Of a stretch of DNA of 61,877 nt, positions 18,286-26,942 are shown piece by piece. The stretch is from an uncultured Verrucomicrobia subdivision 3 bacterium (GTDB taxonomy: Bacteria > Verrucomicrobiota > Verrucomicrobiia > Limisphaerales > UBA11358): assembly GCA_903922735.1 (NCBI GenBank), contig CAIXUZ010000064.1:1-61877 (forward strand). Direction: 5' to 3'. The notes under the pieces are model-generated. The model was not told the DNA's origin. It did no database searches and worked only from the letters and a program-made list of their open reading frames with translations. The number at the start of each line of letters is the position of its first letter. Position 1 is the first letter of the stretch. A program made the translations under genes and the position numbers.

Positions 18286-18930
18286 ATGCCACAAACTTTT
18301 ATAACTACCGGTGGGGCGCGTGTCGGTTGGACTAATGCAACTTGGCCGTTAGCACAACTCTTGGCCACTCCTGACAAGCTTACCCTTTCGATTCGACTGT
18401 TGGGCACTTACAGCTTTACGCCGGATCAGGTGTTGTCGGTCGAGAGATATGTATTAATTCCTGTTCTTGGTTGGGGCATTCAAATTCACCATAACAACGC
18501 TGATTGTCCTCAGCACGTTATTTTCTGGTGTCTGGGTAGCCCGGATAAAGTTCTTCAAGGTATTAGTAATTCCAATTTCCTGCCTATCGCTTCGGGTTCC
18601 ACCCTGCCCCGGCGTAATGGCATAGCAATTCGCTGGTCGGCTATCGTCATCGCTGTCGCACTCTGGAACGCGCTCTTCTTCCTCAACTCCATCCATGCCA
18701 GTAGAGTTCCTCCGCATCCAGGACCATTCGTTTTGGCTCCACTGCTTTTTGCATTCGCATTATTCGTTGGCACACTTACCTCGCCAAGACTTCAGGGTAT
18801 AATTCTCAAACCAGGTCGGAGCATCGGTGAGATTAGACCATTTTTGCGACTGCTTGCTTTTATTTCCGGCCTTTTGCTGGTCATCTTTTCTATTCTGTTA
18901 GTCAGCGGTGCATTCAACCAACATGCTTAA
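18286..18930 (+). CDS. Hypothetical membrane protein
   Basis: A 214-residue protein. Residues 1-110 are mostly soluble, with strand-like stretches (KLTLSIRLLGTYSFTPDQVLSVERY) resembling a PH-like fold seen in small bacterial membrane proteins. Three hydrophobic segments follow near residues 116-134, 145-160 and 186-206. The ATG at 18286 is chosen; an open frame continues 6 codons upstream. More AT-rich than its neighbours. No family is confidently recognised. Confidence 0.6.
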   Translation: MPQTFITTGGARVGWTNATWPLAQLLATPDKLTLSIRLLGTYSFTPDQVLSVERYVLIPVLGWGIQIHHNNADCPQHVIFWCLGSPDKVLQGISNSNFLPIASGSTLPRRNGIAIRWSAIVIAVALWNALFFLNSIHASRVPPHPGPFVLAPLLFAFALFVGTLTSPRLQGIILKPGRSIGEIRPFLRLLAFISGLLLVIFSILLVSGAFNQHA

Positions 18931-18961
18931 TCAAGACATTCTGAAAGATTTCCACCAAAAT

Positions 18962-18994
18962 AAAAAACGCCCCGCAATTGCTTGCGGGGCGTTT
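18962..18994 (-). terminator. Intrinsic terminator of the mre-rod-RNase E/G operon
   Basis: A 13-bp GC-rich stem (AAACGCCCCGCAA at 18965-18977 paired with 18982-18994) with a 4-base loop. On the minus strand it is followed by a run of T. It lies 19 bases after the RNase E/G stop. The plus strand has only a short T run, so it mainly serves the minus-strand operon. Confidence 0.85.
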
Positions 18995-19012
18995 GGGGTT
19001 TGAGGCTTTAGT

Positions 19013-20986
19013 TCATGCGCCGACGTTGGCGAGTTCCTCGTTCGTCTCCACGTTCACAATCTTGAACTGTTCGGCGTGCATCCCAGTATCCGCCCGGAAG
19101 GACAGCTTGCCGAAGTAGCGTTTTTCCATCTCGATGAGATGCTGCTCGTCCTCGGTGCGCAGCCGTTCCAGTACGGTGGGATGCACCACGATGCGAAGCT
19201 GGAAGTCCGTCTCGTCGCGGGTGCGTTTCTTGAGGATTTCCTGCAGCTTGCGCTGGATCTCCACGCTCATGGTCACGGTGCTCTTCACCTTGCCGCGGCC
19301 TTTGCAATACGGGCAGTCGTCATAGACGGCGGCCCGCACGCTTTCGCTGTGGCGTTGACGGGTCATTTCCATCAGGCCGAGCTGCGAGATGGGCAGGATG
19401 TGGGTCTTGGCCTTGTCGCGGCGCAGACCGTCCCGCATGCGGTTGTGGACCTGCTGGCGGTCGCGGCCGCCCTTCATGTCGATGAAGTCGAGCACGATGA
19501 GGCCGCCCATGTTGCGGAGGCGGAGCTGACGGCAGATTTCTTCCGCCGCTTCGAGGTTCACCTTGAGGATGAGCGCTTCCTGATCCTTGCCGCCTTTGTG
19601 GCGGCCGGTGTTCACATCAATGGCCACTAGTGCCTCGGTTTCGTCAATAACGACGTAGCCGCCGCTCTTCAAATGCACCTGCCTCGAGAACGTGTTTTCC
19701 AGCTGTTTGCTGACGTTGAAGCGGTCGAACACGGGCTGCGCCTCGGTGTAGAGCTTGATCTTGCCGGCGGAACGCTTGGAGATCTTGGAGATCATCTCGC
19801 GCATGCGTTCATAAGCCTTGGCATTATCCACCACGATGCGCTCGACGTCCTCGGTCAGGAAGTCGCGCACGGTGCGCTCAATGAGGTCCGGCTCCTGGAA
19901 CACGCAGGTCGCCATCGGCTGCTTCTTGATGCGCTCCTGGATCTGGTTCCATTCCTCAATGAGAAAAGCAAGGTCGCGCACGAAGTAACGCAACTGCTGG
20001 CCTTCGCCGGCGGTGCGCATGATGACGCCCATGCCGTCCGGAATGGACAGCTGGCGCAGGATTTTCTTGAGGCGCTTGCGCTCCTCAACGTTTTCAATCT
20101 TGCGCGAGATGCCGGACTGGTCGGAATTTGGCAGCAGTACGAGAAAGCGTCCGGGCAGTACGAGATTGGTCGTGACGCGCGGGCCTTTGGTGCTGATGGG
20201 GCCTTTCGTGACCTGCACGATGATGTCCGAGCCGGGCGAATACAGGCGCGGGATGTCCTTCTGCGTGATCTTGGGGCGCTGCGGGCGGCGGCCCTGATTC
20301 TCGCGTTCGACGATTTCCACGCCGGAGTCGAACTGGTTCGGCACGATGTCCCAGTAATGCAGGAAGGCATTCTTTTCGAACCCGATGTCCACGAACGCGG
20401 CCTTGAGGCCGTCTTCGAGGTTGCGCACCTTGCCCTTGAAGATGCTGCCGACGAGGCGTTCCTCGGTCGTGCGCTCGATGTTGAATTCCTCCAGCTTGCC
20501 ATCTTCCGTCACCGCAACGCGCGTTTCGAGCGTCTCGGCATTGATGATGACCTCCTTGTGGATCTTCTTTTCCGGGCGGATGAGCCGCTGGACTTTCTTG
20601 ACGATGTTGGACGCGGCGTCCTTGATGGTCTCGATTAGCCCCTTCGGCTGCTCGGGGATTTTCACCGGCTCGAATTTTTCCTCCGCGCCCGGCGCGGCGG
20701 AGGCGGCTTCGGACTTGTGTTCATGCGGATGCGGATGGATGTGTTCCGTCGGCGCGGCGGCCTCGGGTTTGCCCTCCGGCGGCAAACCGGCGGCGACGTT
20801 TTCGGCGCGCTCGATTTCGTTCTGGTGGCGCTTTTCAAACAGGCGTTCCTGTCCGCCCTGCTCGGTCACCACGTCGGCCCGGGCTTCAACCGCTTCGCGG
20901 TCGGTTTTCTGGTGAGCGGGGTTCAGGCCGCCTTTGGGCTTGAAGCGCATTCCGCGGCGGCGCCGCGAGAAGTTATTGTTGCTCAT
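19013..20986 (-). CDS. Ribonuclease E/G family protein
   Basis: A 657-residue protein. The ATG at 20986 is chosen because AGAGGA lies 8 bases upstream; a longer frame exists but has no such site. Residues 1-150 are a basic, then acidic and His-rich low-complexity extension (EHIHPHPHEHKSE). The S1-like RNA-binding domain (GSIFKGKVRNLEDGLKAAFVDIG) follows. The catalytic DNase-I-like domain has the magnesium-binding Asp motifs DVNTG and DFIDM, and the Zn-link CPYCKGRG lies near the C-terminus. It cleaves single-stranded RNA in rRNA maturation and mRNA decay. There is no long RNase-E-type C-terminal scaffold, so it is closer to RNase G. Last gene of the mre operon; a shape-operon position is also known for E. 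coli rng. Confidence 0.93.
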   Translation of the reverse strand: MSNNNFSRRRRGMRFKPKGGLNPAHQKTDREAVEARADVVTEQGGQERLFEKRHQNEIERAENVAAGLPPEGKPEAAAPTEHIHPHPHEHKSEAASAAPGAEEKFEPVKIPEQPKGLIETIKDAASNIVKKVQRLIRPEKKIHKEVIINAETLETRVAVTEDGKLEEFNIERTTEERLVGSIFKGKVRNLEDGLKAAFVDIGFEKNAFLHYWDIVPNQFDSGVEIVERENQGRRPQRPKITQKDIPRLYSPGSDIIVQVTKGPISTKGPRVTTNLVLPGRFLVLLPNSDQSGISRKIENVEERKRLKKILRQLSIPDGMGVIMRTAGEGQQLRYFVRDLAFLIEEWNQIQERIKKQPMATCVFQEPDLIERTVRDFLTEDVERIVVDNAKAYERMREMISKISKRSAGKIKLYTEAQPVFDRFNVSKQLENTFSRQVHLKSGGYVVIDETEALVAIDVNTGRHKGGKDQEALILKVNLEAAEEICRQLRLRNMGGLIVLDFIDMKGGRDRQQVHNRMRDGLRRDKAKTHILPISQLGLMEMTRQRHSESVRAAVYDDCPYCKGRGKVKSTVTMSVEIQRKLQEILKKRTRDETDFQLRIVVHPTVLERLRTEDEQHLIEMEKRYFGKLSFRADTGMHAEQFKIVNVETNEELANVGA

Positions 20987-20991
20987 GTTGA

Positions 20992-22197
20992 TTATCCTCT
21001 TCGATGGATGTGTATGTTTTGCATCAAGCCCACGGCGATCAACGAGCACAGCACTGAAGACCCGCCATACGATAGCAGCGGCAGTGGCACACCCGTCACA
21101 GGCATGATGCGAATGTTCATTCCGATGTTTATGAATACGTGGCTGAAGATGAGCGTGACCACGCCCACCGCCACGAGCTTGCCCAGGCGGTCGCGCGCCT
21201 GGCCGGCGATTCTCAATCCGGTGAAGAGAACCACCGCATAGAGCGTGAGCACAATCACGCTGCCAACGAATCCCTCTTCCTCGGCAATGACGGAGAAGAT
21301 GAAGTCGTTGTGTGCCACTGCGCGCGGCAGATAGCCCAGAGCATTCTGGGTTCCCTGTCGCCAGCCTTTTCCTGTCAGCCCACCGGAGCCGACGGAAATC
21401 AACGCCTGCCGCACATTATATGCGTCGTCCAACTGTCGTTGGCGCAGGCGTTGCAACTCCGCCGGAGTGGCGTTCGGCGGAGCGAAATTCGAATAATCCC
21501 GGCCAAAGTAAATCAACAGCCGGTTGCGTTGGTATTGTTCCATCGGAATGCGCCAGTGCGCCGGGGCAAATAAAACATCCGCGACAAACAGCACCGCCAG
21601 TAGGCCGACCCCGATCAGGAGCTTCACCAGGTAGCGGCGCGGTGTTCCCGCGACCAGCATCATCACCAAGCCCGTCGGCAGCAGCACCAGCGCCGAGCCC
21701 AGGTCTGGTTCCTTCAAAATCAGGATAAACGGCAGCATCATCAAGCCGATGCCCTGCCAGAATACCTCCGCCCGTTTCAATTCATCCGGCGGCCGGCTCA
21801 AAAAGTTCGCGCCGGCCAGAATAAAGGCCAGTTTAGCAAATTCACTCGGCTGGAACTGGAAAAAGCCCAGGTCAATCCAGCGCCGCGCCCCAAACCGCAT
21901 CGAGCCAATATGGGGTATCAGCACCGCCAGGAGGCACAGGATCATCGCCCAATACGCCACGAACGACCACCGCGCCAGCGTGTGGTAATCCACCACGCAA
22001 ATGGTCGTCACCGCGCCGATGCCCGCGATATACCAGAAAATCTGCCGCACCCATGCCTGCTGATACCACGCGAGCAGCCCTGCCGAGTCGTTCGCCATCG
22101 TGGCGCTATACACAAACGCCGCCCCCAAAAACATCAGGCCCGCCAGCGCTGCGAACTGGAGCTTGTCAAATTTTTCTCTGGGAATCGGTTGAAACAT
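20992..22197 (-). CDS. rodA: Rod shape-determining protein RodA (SEDS glycosyltransferase)
   Basis: A 401-residue polytopic membrane protein of the SEDS family. Conserved stretches include GARRWIDLGFFQFQPSEFAK, LILKEPDLGSALVLLP, LTGKGWRQGTQNALGYLP with HNDFIFSVIAEEEGF, and GVPLPLLSYGGSS near the end. RodA polymerises lipid II into glycan strands for side-wall synthesis and works with PBP2, whose gene ends one base upstream. It is followed within 6 bases by the RNase E/G gene. Together with mreBCD it forms the elongasome, predicting a rod-shaped or at least elongating cell. Confidence 0.95.
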   Translation of the reverse strand: MFQPIPREKFDKLQFAALAGLMFLGAAFVYSATMANDSAGLLAWYQQAWVRQIFWYIAGIGAVTTICVVDYHTLARWSFVAYWAMILCLLAVLIPHIGSMRFGARRWIDLGFFQFQPSEFAKLAFILAGANFLSRPPDELKRAEVFWQGIGLMMLPFILILKEPDLGSALVLLPTGLVMMLVAGTPRRYLVKLLIGVGLLAVLFVADVLFAPAHWRIPMEQYQRNRLLIYFGRDYSNFAPPNATPAELQRLRQRQLDDAYNVRQALISVGSGGLTGKGWRQGTQNALGYLPRAVAHNDFIFSVIAEEEGFVGSVIVLTLYAVVLFTGLRIAGQARDRLGKLVAVGVVTLIFSHVFINIGMNIRIMPVTGVPLPLLSYGGSSVLCSLIAVGLMQNIHIHRRG

Positions 22198-22198
22198 T

Positions 22199-24235
22199 TT
22201 AATTCATCGCCGTCACCAGCGCTTTTGCCGCGCCGGAAGTTTGTTTCTGAAAAATGGTCTCGTAAACATCGTGTGCAATCGGCGCACAGGTGCCGCCGCC
22301 GGACGAACCGCCCTCCACCATCACCACCACGGCGTAATGCGGACTTTCATACGGCGCGAACGACGCAAACCACGTCGTGTGATCCACTATGCGATTGTGT
22401 TCATCCATCACCTGCGCGGTACCCGTCTTGCCGCAGATGCGCAAACCCGGCACCACCGCTGCGCGCCCGGTCCCTTCAGTATCCTCGGTTTCCGCCAGCA
22501 TCGCGTTGTGCAAAATCCGCAGGCTCCGTCCGCTCACGCCGAGCCGGTCGCGCACCAGCCCCGCGGGAAAATTGGTCACCACCTCGCGCCGCAATGAATC
22601 CTGCGATTCGATCCGTGAAACCAGCCGCGGCCAGTAAACCGTGCCCCCATTCGCAATCGTTGAATAGACCACCGCCATCTGTAGCGGCGTCACGGAAATC
22701 TCGCCTTGGCCGATGCACAAGTTCGCCGTGTCCCCGTCGCTCCAACCCTCGCGCACCCGTTCAAACGATGGCAGATTTCCTGCGGTCTCCTGGCGGGTGG
22801 GCAGACTGCCTTTCTCACCGAGCTGAAATTTTTCCGCGAGCGCGATGATGCGATTTATCCCGGTTTGCAGGCCGGCCTGGATGAAATAAGAATTGCTGGA
22901 GCGCACAATTGCCCGCTTGAAGTTGTATTCGCCCGGCGGCGCCGTGTCGTCAATCTTGCGCCGGCCCACGTAAACACAACCCTTTCCCGCTCGCGTCGGA
23001 TCGGCCTGAACGTCGTAAAGTTTGTCCGGATTCAGCCCCGCTTCCAAGGCGGCGAGACCGATGATGACTTTGAAGATGGATCCCGGCGCGTAATTTTCCT
23101 GCGTCGCCCGGTTGATTTCCGGGCGCAATTTCATGTCCGTGCGCCGCGCGTCTTCGCGCCGCTTTTCTTCCGGCGCAAGGCCGCCGGTGAAGTAGAGCGG
23201 ATTGATCGTGGGCGATGACGCCAGGGCCAGCACGTCCCCATTGCGCACATCCATCACCACCACCGCCGCGCGGGCGTCGGGGCCCTGATGTTTTGCGAGC
23301 GACGCCTCCGCCGCCCGCTGTAAATCAAGGTCGATCGTCAGCACGAGATTTTGTCCCGGCTCCGGCTGGCTCCAGATGTTTTCCGACATGCGATAGCCGA
23401 GGTTGTTCACCAGCACGGATTCCGCGCCGGCCCGTCCGCGCAGTTGCGCGTCAAAGCCCGCCTCCACGCCGACGACGCCGCGATAATCCGGCAGGCGATA
23501 CGAATAAAACGGCTCCTCGCCTTCGGTGGATTTGTCATCGCGCGTTAGGTAGCCGAGCAAATGCGTCGCCGTCAGGCCGAGCGGGTAGTCGCGCACCGAT
23601 TGCAAATCCAAATCCACCCCCAGCCCGCCGGCAAAACTTTCCTGAAACCGCGCCATCTGCGCCGGCGTTAGATTTTTCAACACCGGAAACGGCAGCGCCA
23701 GCCGCGTGGCGTAATGGCGCTTGAACTGCGCGGCGTCGATGGCGAGCGGCTCGCCGATTTTCTGGCTGACCCCGGCGGCGACGGCGCTGGCCACGCGCAG
23801 GCGGGCAGCTTCGCGCATGGCTTGAAGTTGTTCCGGTTTGAAGGCGAACTGCTTGCGCTCCGCCTTGGTCAGCGAACGATCTAGTCGTTTTTCTGCGGCG
23901 GCGATTCTCTGTTTCTGCGCGACGCGGGCGGATTTCAAAAGTTCGCTGTAAGCCGCATCGAACTGGCGATGCAAATCATCGAGGTAAAGGCTCAGGTTGT
24001 AGCGCGGGCGGTTCTCGGCGAGCACGCGGCCTTCGCGGTCGAGAATCTTGCCGCGCACCGCTGGCAGCCGGATGGTGCGAAATGACTGCGTGGTCAAATG
24101 CTCCTGATATTCGCGCGCGGAGACGACCTGCACCCACCAGAGTCCGGCCAGCAGAATGCAAAGCCCGGCCACCAGCCCCACCGCGACGAGGCGGAGGTGC
24201 GGTTCGTTCTTTTTCAGTTCGTCAAAAACTAGCAT
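22199..24235 (-). CDS. mrdA: Penicillin-binding protein 2 (class B transpeptidase)
   Basis: A 678-residue protein with one N-terminal membrane anchor (VGLVAGLCILLAGLWWVQVV) and a dimerisation/pedestal domain starting RLPAVRGKILDREGRVLA. The transpeptidase domain carries the active-site SIFK (Ser near 386), SSN (in VRSSNSYF) and KTG (CGKTGTAQ, Lys near 603). It crosslinks side-wall peptidoglycan together with RodA, is periplasmic, and is a beta-lactam target. The pedestal contains an extra charged coiled-coil-like stretch (residues about 95-140) compared with compact PBP2s. One base separates it from rodA and one from mreD, so translation is likely coupled. Confidence 0.95.
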   Translation of the reverse strand: MLVFDELKKNEPHLRLVAVGLVAGLCILLAGLWWVQVVSAREYQEHLTTQSFRTIRLPAVRGKILDREGRVLAENRPRYNLSLYLDDLHRQFDAAYSELLKSARVAQKQRIAAAEKRLDRSLTKAERKQFAFKPEQLQAMREAARLRVASAVAAGVSQKIGEPLAIDAAQFKRHYATRLALPFPVLKNLTPAQMARFQESFAGGLGVDLDLQSVRDYPLGLTATHLLGYLTRDDKSTEGEEPFYSYRLPDYRGVVGVEAGFDAQLRGRAGAESVLVNNLGYRMSENIWSQPEPGQNLVLTIDLDLQRAAEASLAKHQGPDARAAVVVMDVRNGDVLALASSPTINPLYFTGGLAPEEKRREDARRTDMKLRPEINRATQENYAPGSIFKVIIGLAALEAGLNPDKLYDVQADPTRAGKGCVYVGRRKIDDTAPPGEYNFKRAIVRSSNSYFIQAGLQTGINRIIALAEKFQLGEKGSLPTRQETAGNLPSFERVREGWSDGDTANLCIGQGEISVTPLQMAVVYSTIANGGTVYWPRLVSRIESQDSLRREVVTNFPAGLVRDRLGVSGRSLRILHNAMLAETEDTEGTGRAAVVPGLRICGKTGTAQVMDEHNRIVDHTTWFASFAPYESPHYAVVVMVEGGSSGGGTCAPIAHDVYETIFQKQTSGAAKALVTAMN

Positions 24236-24236
24236 T

Positions 24237-24794
24237 TCACTTCAAAATTCTGCCGTGCCGGATTTCACGGTCGGAGCGGAAACTCACTTCTGTCCGCAGC
24301 TTGTAACCGAGCGCGCCGTTGCACGCCTCCATCAGCGCGAAAATGAACGGCGTGGCGACCGCGCCGCCGGCGGTCATCACCAGCCATTGCCAGAGCGTGC
24401 CCCAGCCGAGCAGTGGTCCCGTGCTGCCGCTTAACAGCATTAAGAGCGTCAACGCCGGCACCGCTGCGCTCGCCGCCGCCCCGAGGACGAATTGCGCGAA
24501 CGGCAAATCGCGCAGAATCAAATCGCGGCGCAGATAAATCGGAAAGCCGGTGAGCATCAGCGGCAGAATCGAGATGCCGGGCGGATTGGCGGAAAAAGTG
24601 TCGAGCCACAGGCCGCCGAAAATCGCGAGCGCCGCAATCGTCGTCAGTCCCGCATTGAGCGCGGCGAAAACCATGAGGGCCGGCAGCAGATCAATCTGCG
24701 CTCCGAGCCACGCGCGCGGGGCGGATAAAACCGTTTCGCCGAACACGGCAAGAAACGCCGCGGACAAAATCAGGATGGTTTGAAACGGGTTCAT
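24237..24794 (-). CDS. mreD: Rod shape-determining protein MreD
   Basis: A 185-residue, very hydrophobic protein with about five membrane segments, the size and character of MreD. Sequence conservation in this family is low, so the call rests mainly on position between mreC and mrdA in a complete mreBCD-mrdA-rodA order. The start overlaps the mreC stop by 4 bases. MreD is an inner-membrane member of the elongation complex. Confidence 0.88.
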   Translation of the reverse strand: MNPFQTILILSAAFLAVFGETVLSAPRAWLGAQIDLLPALMVFAALNAGLTTIAALAIFGGLWLDTFSANPPGISILPLMLTGFPIYLRRDLILRDLPFAQFVLGAAASAAVPALTLLMLLSGSTGPLLGWGTLWQWLVMTAGGAVATPFIFALMEACNGALGYKLRTEVSFRSDREIRHGRILK

Positions 24795-25606
24795 TGGATC
24801 GGATTCATCAGCACCCAGACTTGTTCCAGCGAGCCGAGGTTGGCGTTGAGTTTCACCCGCCCTTCGGTGTAAAGGCCGAATTCGACGGAGCGCGAGTCCA
24901 CGACCTGCCCGATGGGAATGCCTTTCGGAAACACCCCGCCGAGGCCGCTGGTGATGACGCTTTGGCCGGGTTTCAAATTCGCGCTGCTGGCGAGATAGGT
25001 CAATTGCACGAGCGAGGTGTCGAGCGGGCCGCTGGCGAGGATCACCCCCATGTCGCGGGCCGCGTTTTCTACGATGGCCGAAACGCGGCAGTTCGGGTCG
25101 CCAATGAGGACGATTTGCGATTTGGTTTGGCTGACGGAGGTGACGCGTCCGACCAGCGACCCGGTGGCGCTGATGACCGGTAAATTTGTCCGCACGCCGT
25201 CGCGCGAACCGAGGTCAATCTGCACGGTGCGCCACCAGTTCGCCGGGTCGCGCATGACGACATTGGCGAGCTTGAGTTTCCATGGCGATTGCCGTTGCCA
25301 GTTGAGCAGCGTCCGGAGCTGGTCATTCTCGCGGGCGATGGCAAGGCGCTGGATGGATTGCGAGCGGAGCTGCTGGTTCTCGCGGCGGAGCGTGTCAATC
25401 TGCCGGAGCAGCTCCCGGCGCGGCAGGACGGAATCGGCAAGGTCGGCCGGTAATTGCTGACTGGCGCTGGCGAGGCCGAATAGTGGCAGAAACCAGCTGC
25501 CGACGGCGAGCTTCAGGCGGTCAGTGGCGCGCGTAGGGAGGCTCAACAGGAGCACCACCACGATCACGACTGCGCCCAGCGCGAGATAATTTTTTTGTTT
25601 AAACAT
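24791..25606 (-). CDS. mreC: Rod shape-determining protein MreC
   Basis: A 271-residue protein: a short cytoplasmic tail, one membrane segment (YLALGAVVIVVVLLLSL), a coiled coil near residues 62-95 (LLRQIDTLRRENQQLRSQ), then the periplasmic beta domain (VMRDPANWWRTVQIDLGSRDGV, ISATGSLVGRVTSV, TSGLGGVFPKGIPIGQV). These are the standard MreC blocks. It links the cytoplasmic MreB filament with periplasmic PBP2. Lies 51 bases after mreB. Confidence 0.95.
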   Translation of the reverse strand: MFKQKNYLALGAVVIVVVLLLSLPTRATDRLKLAVGSWFLPLFGLASASQQLPADLADSVLPRRELLRQIDTLRRENQQLRSQSIQRLAIARENDQLRTLLNWQRQSPWKLKLANVVMRDPANWWRTVQIDLGSRDGVRTNLPVISATGSLVGRVTSVSQTKSQIVLIGDPNCRVSAIVENAARDMGVILASGPLDTSLVQLTYLASSANLKPGQSVITSGLGGVFPKGIPIGQVVDSRSVEFGLYTEGRVKLNANLGSLEQVWVLMNPIQ

Positions 25607-25657
25607 CCGCTACGTCACGGCGTTGTCGCCATGGTGCGGTGAACTTCCCGGGAAGAA

Positions 25658-26686
25658 TCAGTATTTGGCGTTCGTGGCGACGCGTTTCAGGAATTCAATT
25701 TCCTGCAACACGCGGCCAGTGCCCTCGGCGACGGCGCTCATCGGGTCGTCAGCGAGATGCACGGGCAGGCCAGTTTCGCCGGCCACGAGCCGGTCAATGC
25801 CGCGAATCAATGAGCCGCCACCCGCCATGACCATGCCGCGATCCACAAGATCGGAGGCAAGTTCTGGCGGGCAGCGTTCCAGGGTGATGCGGATTGATTC
25901 GAGAATGCTCGAAAGCGGTTCCTGCAAGGCTTCGCGGACTTCCTCGGAACGGATGGTCAGCGTCTTGGGCAGACCGGTGCCCAGATCGCGGCCTTTGACA
26001 TCCATGGTCAATTCTTGTTCCAGCGGAAATGCGGAGCCGATGCGAATCTTGATTTCTTCAGCGGTGCGTTCACCAATCATCAGGTTGTAGGCGCGCTTCA
26101 TGTGCGCGATGATCGTGCTGTCGAGTTCGTCCCCGCCCACCCGCAGGCTGCGGCTGAAGACGATGCCGGCCAGGGAGATGATTGCGATTTCGCAAGTCCC
26201 GCCGCCGATGTCCACGATCATGTTGCCCGCCGGTTCATGTACCGGCAGACCTACGCCAATGGCCGAAGCCATCGGTTGCTCGATCAAATACACCTCACGC
26301 GCGCCGGCGTGGGTGGCGGAATCTTTCACGGCCCGCTTCTCCACCTCGGTGATGCCGGAGGGCACCGCGACCACCACGCGTGGGGCGATGAGTTTCCGGT
26401 GGTGCACCTTTTGGATGAAATGCCGCAGCATGGCCTCGGTGATCTCGAAGTCGGCAATCACGCCGTCTTTCATCGGGCGGATCGCCACGATGTTGCCGGG
26501 AGTTCTTCCCAACATTCTTTTTGCTTCGTCACCGACCGCCAGCACATTGGTTGTGCCGGCTTGAATGGCTACCACGGAAGGTTCGCGCAGGACGATTCCA
26601 CGGTCCCGCACATAGACGAGGGAATTTGCGGTCCCCAAATCTATTCCAATGTCATTGGAAAACAGGCTTTTGAATTGCTCGAGCAT
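25658..26686 (-). CDS. mreB: Rod shape-determining actin homologue MreB
   Basis: A 342-residue actin-fold ATPase. It starts MLEQFKSLFSNDIGIDLGTA, with the phosphate-1 motif DLGTANSLVYV, phosphate-2 VDIGGGTCEIAIISL and adenosine motif MAGGGSLIRGID. The ATG at 26686 is chosen because the family begins here; the frame stays open 14 codons upstream. It polymerises under the inner membrane and directs side-wall synthesis. First gene of the mreBCD-mrdA-rodA-RNase E/G operon, divergent from the uronate operon across 256 bases. Confidence 0.96.
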   Translation of the reverse strand: MLEQFKSLFSNDIGIDLGTANSLVYVRDRGIVLREPSVVAIQAGTTNVLAVGDEAKRMLGRTPGNIVAIRPMKDGVIADFEITEAMLRHFIQKVHHRKLIAPRVVVAVPSGITEVEKRAVKDSATHAGAREVYLIEQPMASAIGVGLPVHEPAGNMIVDIGGGTCEIAIISLAGIVFSRSLRVGGDELDSTIIAHMKRAYNLMIGERTAEEIKIRIGSAFPLEQELTMDVKGRDLGTGLPKTLTIRSEEVREALQEPLSSILESIRITLERCPPELASDLVDRGMVMAGGGSLIRGIDRLVAGETGLPVHLADDPMSAVAEGTGRVLQEIEFLKRVATNAKY

Positions 26687-26942
26687 GAATGCGCCTAATC
26701 GGTCATAGTTAAAACCGCGCCCCATCAAAGGTCAAGCGGCAAAGCGGTGACATTTTATTTATTCGCCGGTCAAAGGGGACAAAAAATGGGCAAAACTTGT
26801 AACGCTTGGCTTGCGCAGGGTGCGTGCCCCTGTCATTATCCACAGGAAATTTAACCAAATACCTTGTTCCTTAAGCGGCTCTGCTTGGACATGGGACGGA
26901 AAAGCTGAATACTAATGGCGTCAATCTGCAAATGAACCAACT

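Noticed and set aside
19076..20638. Two plus-strand open frames of 184 and 321 codons
   Set aside because: Antisense to the RNase E/G gene, whose motifs are unambiguous.
26729..26942. Divergent promoter pair between mreB and uxaC
   Set aside because: A promoter is certainly needed, but no pair of boxes with proper spacing stood out clearly enough to place it.
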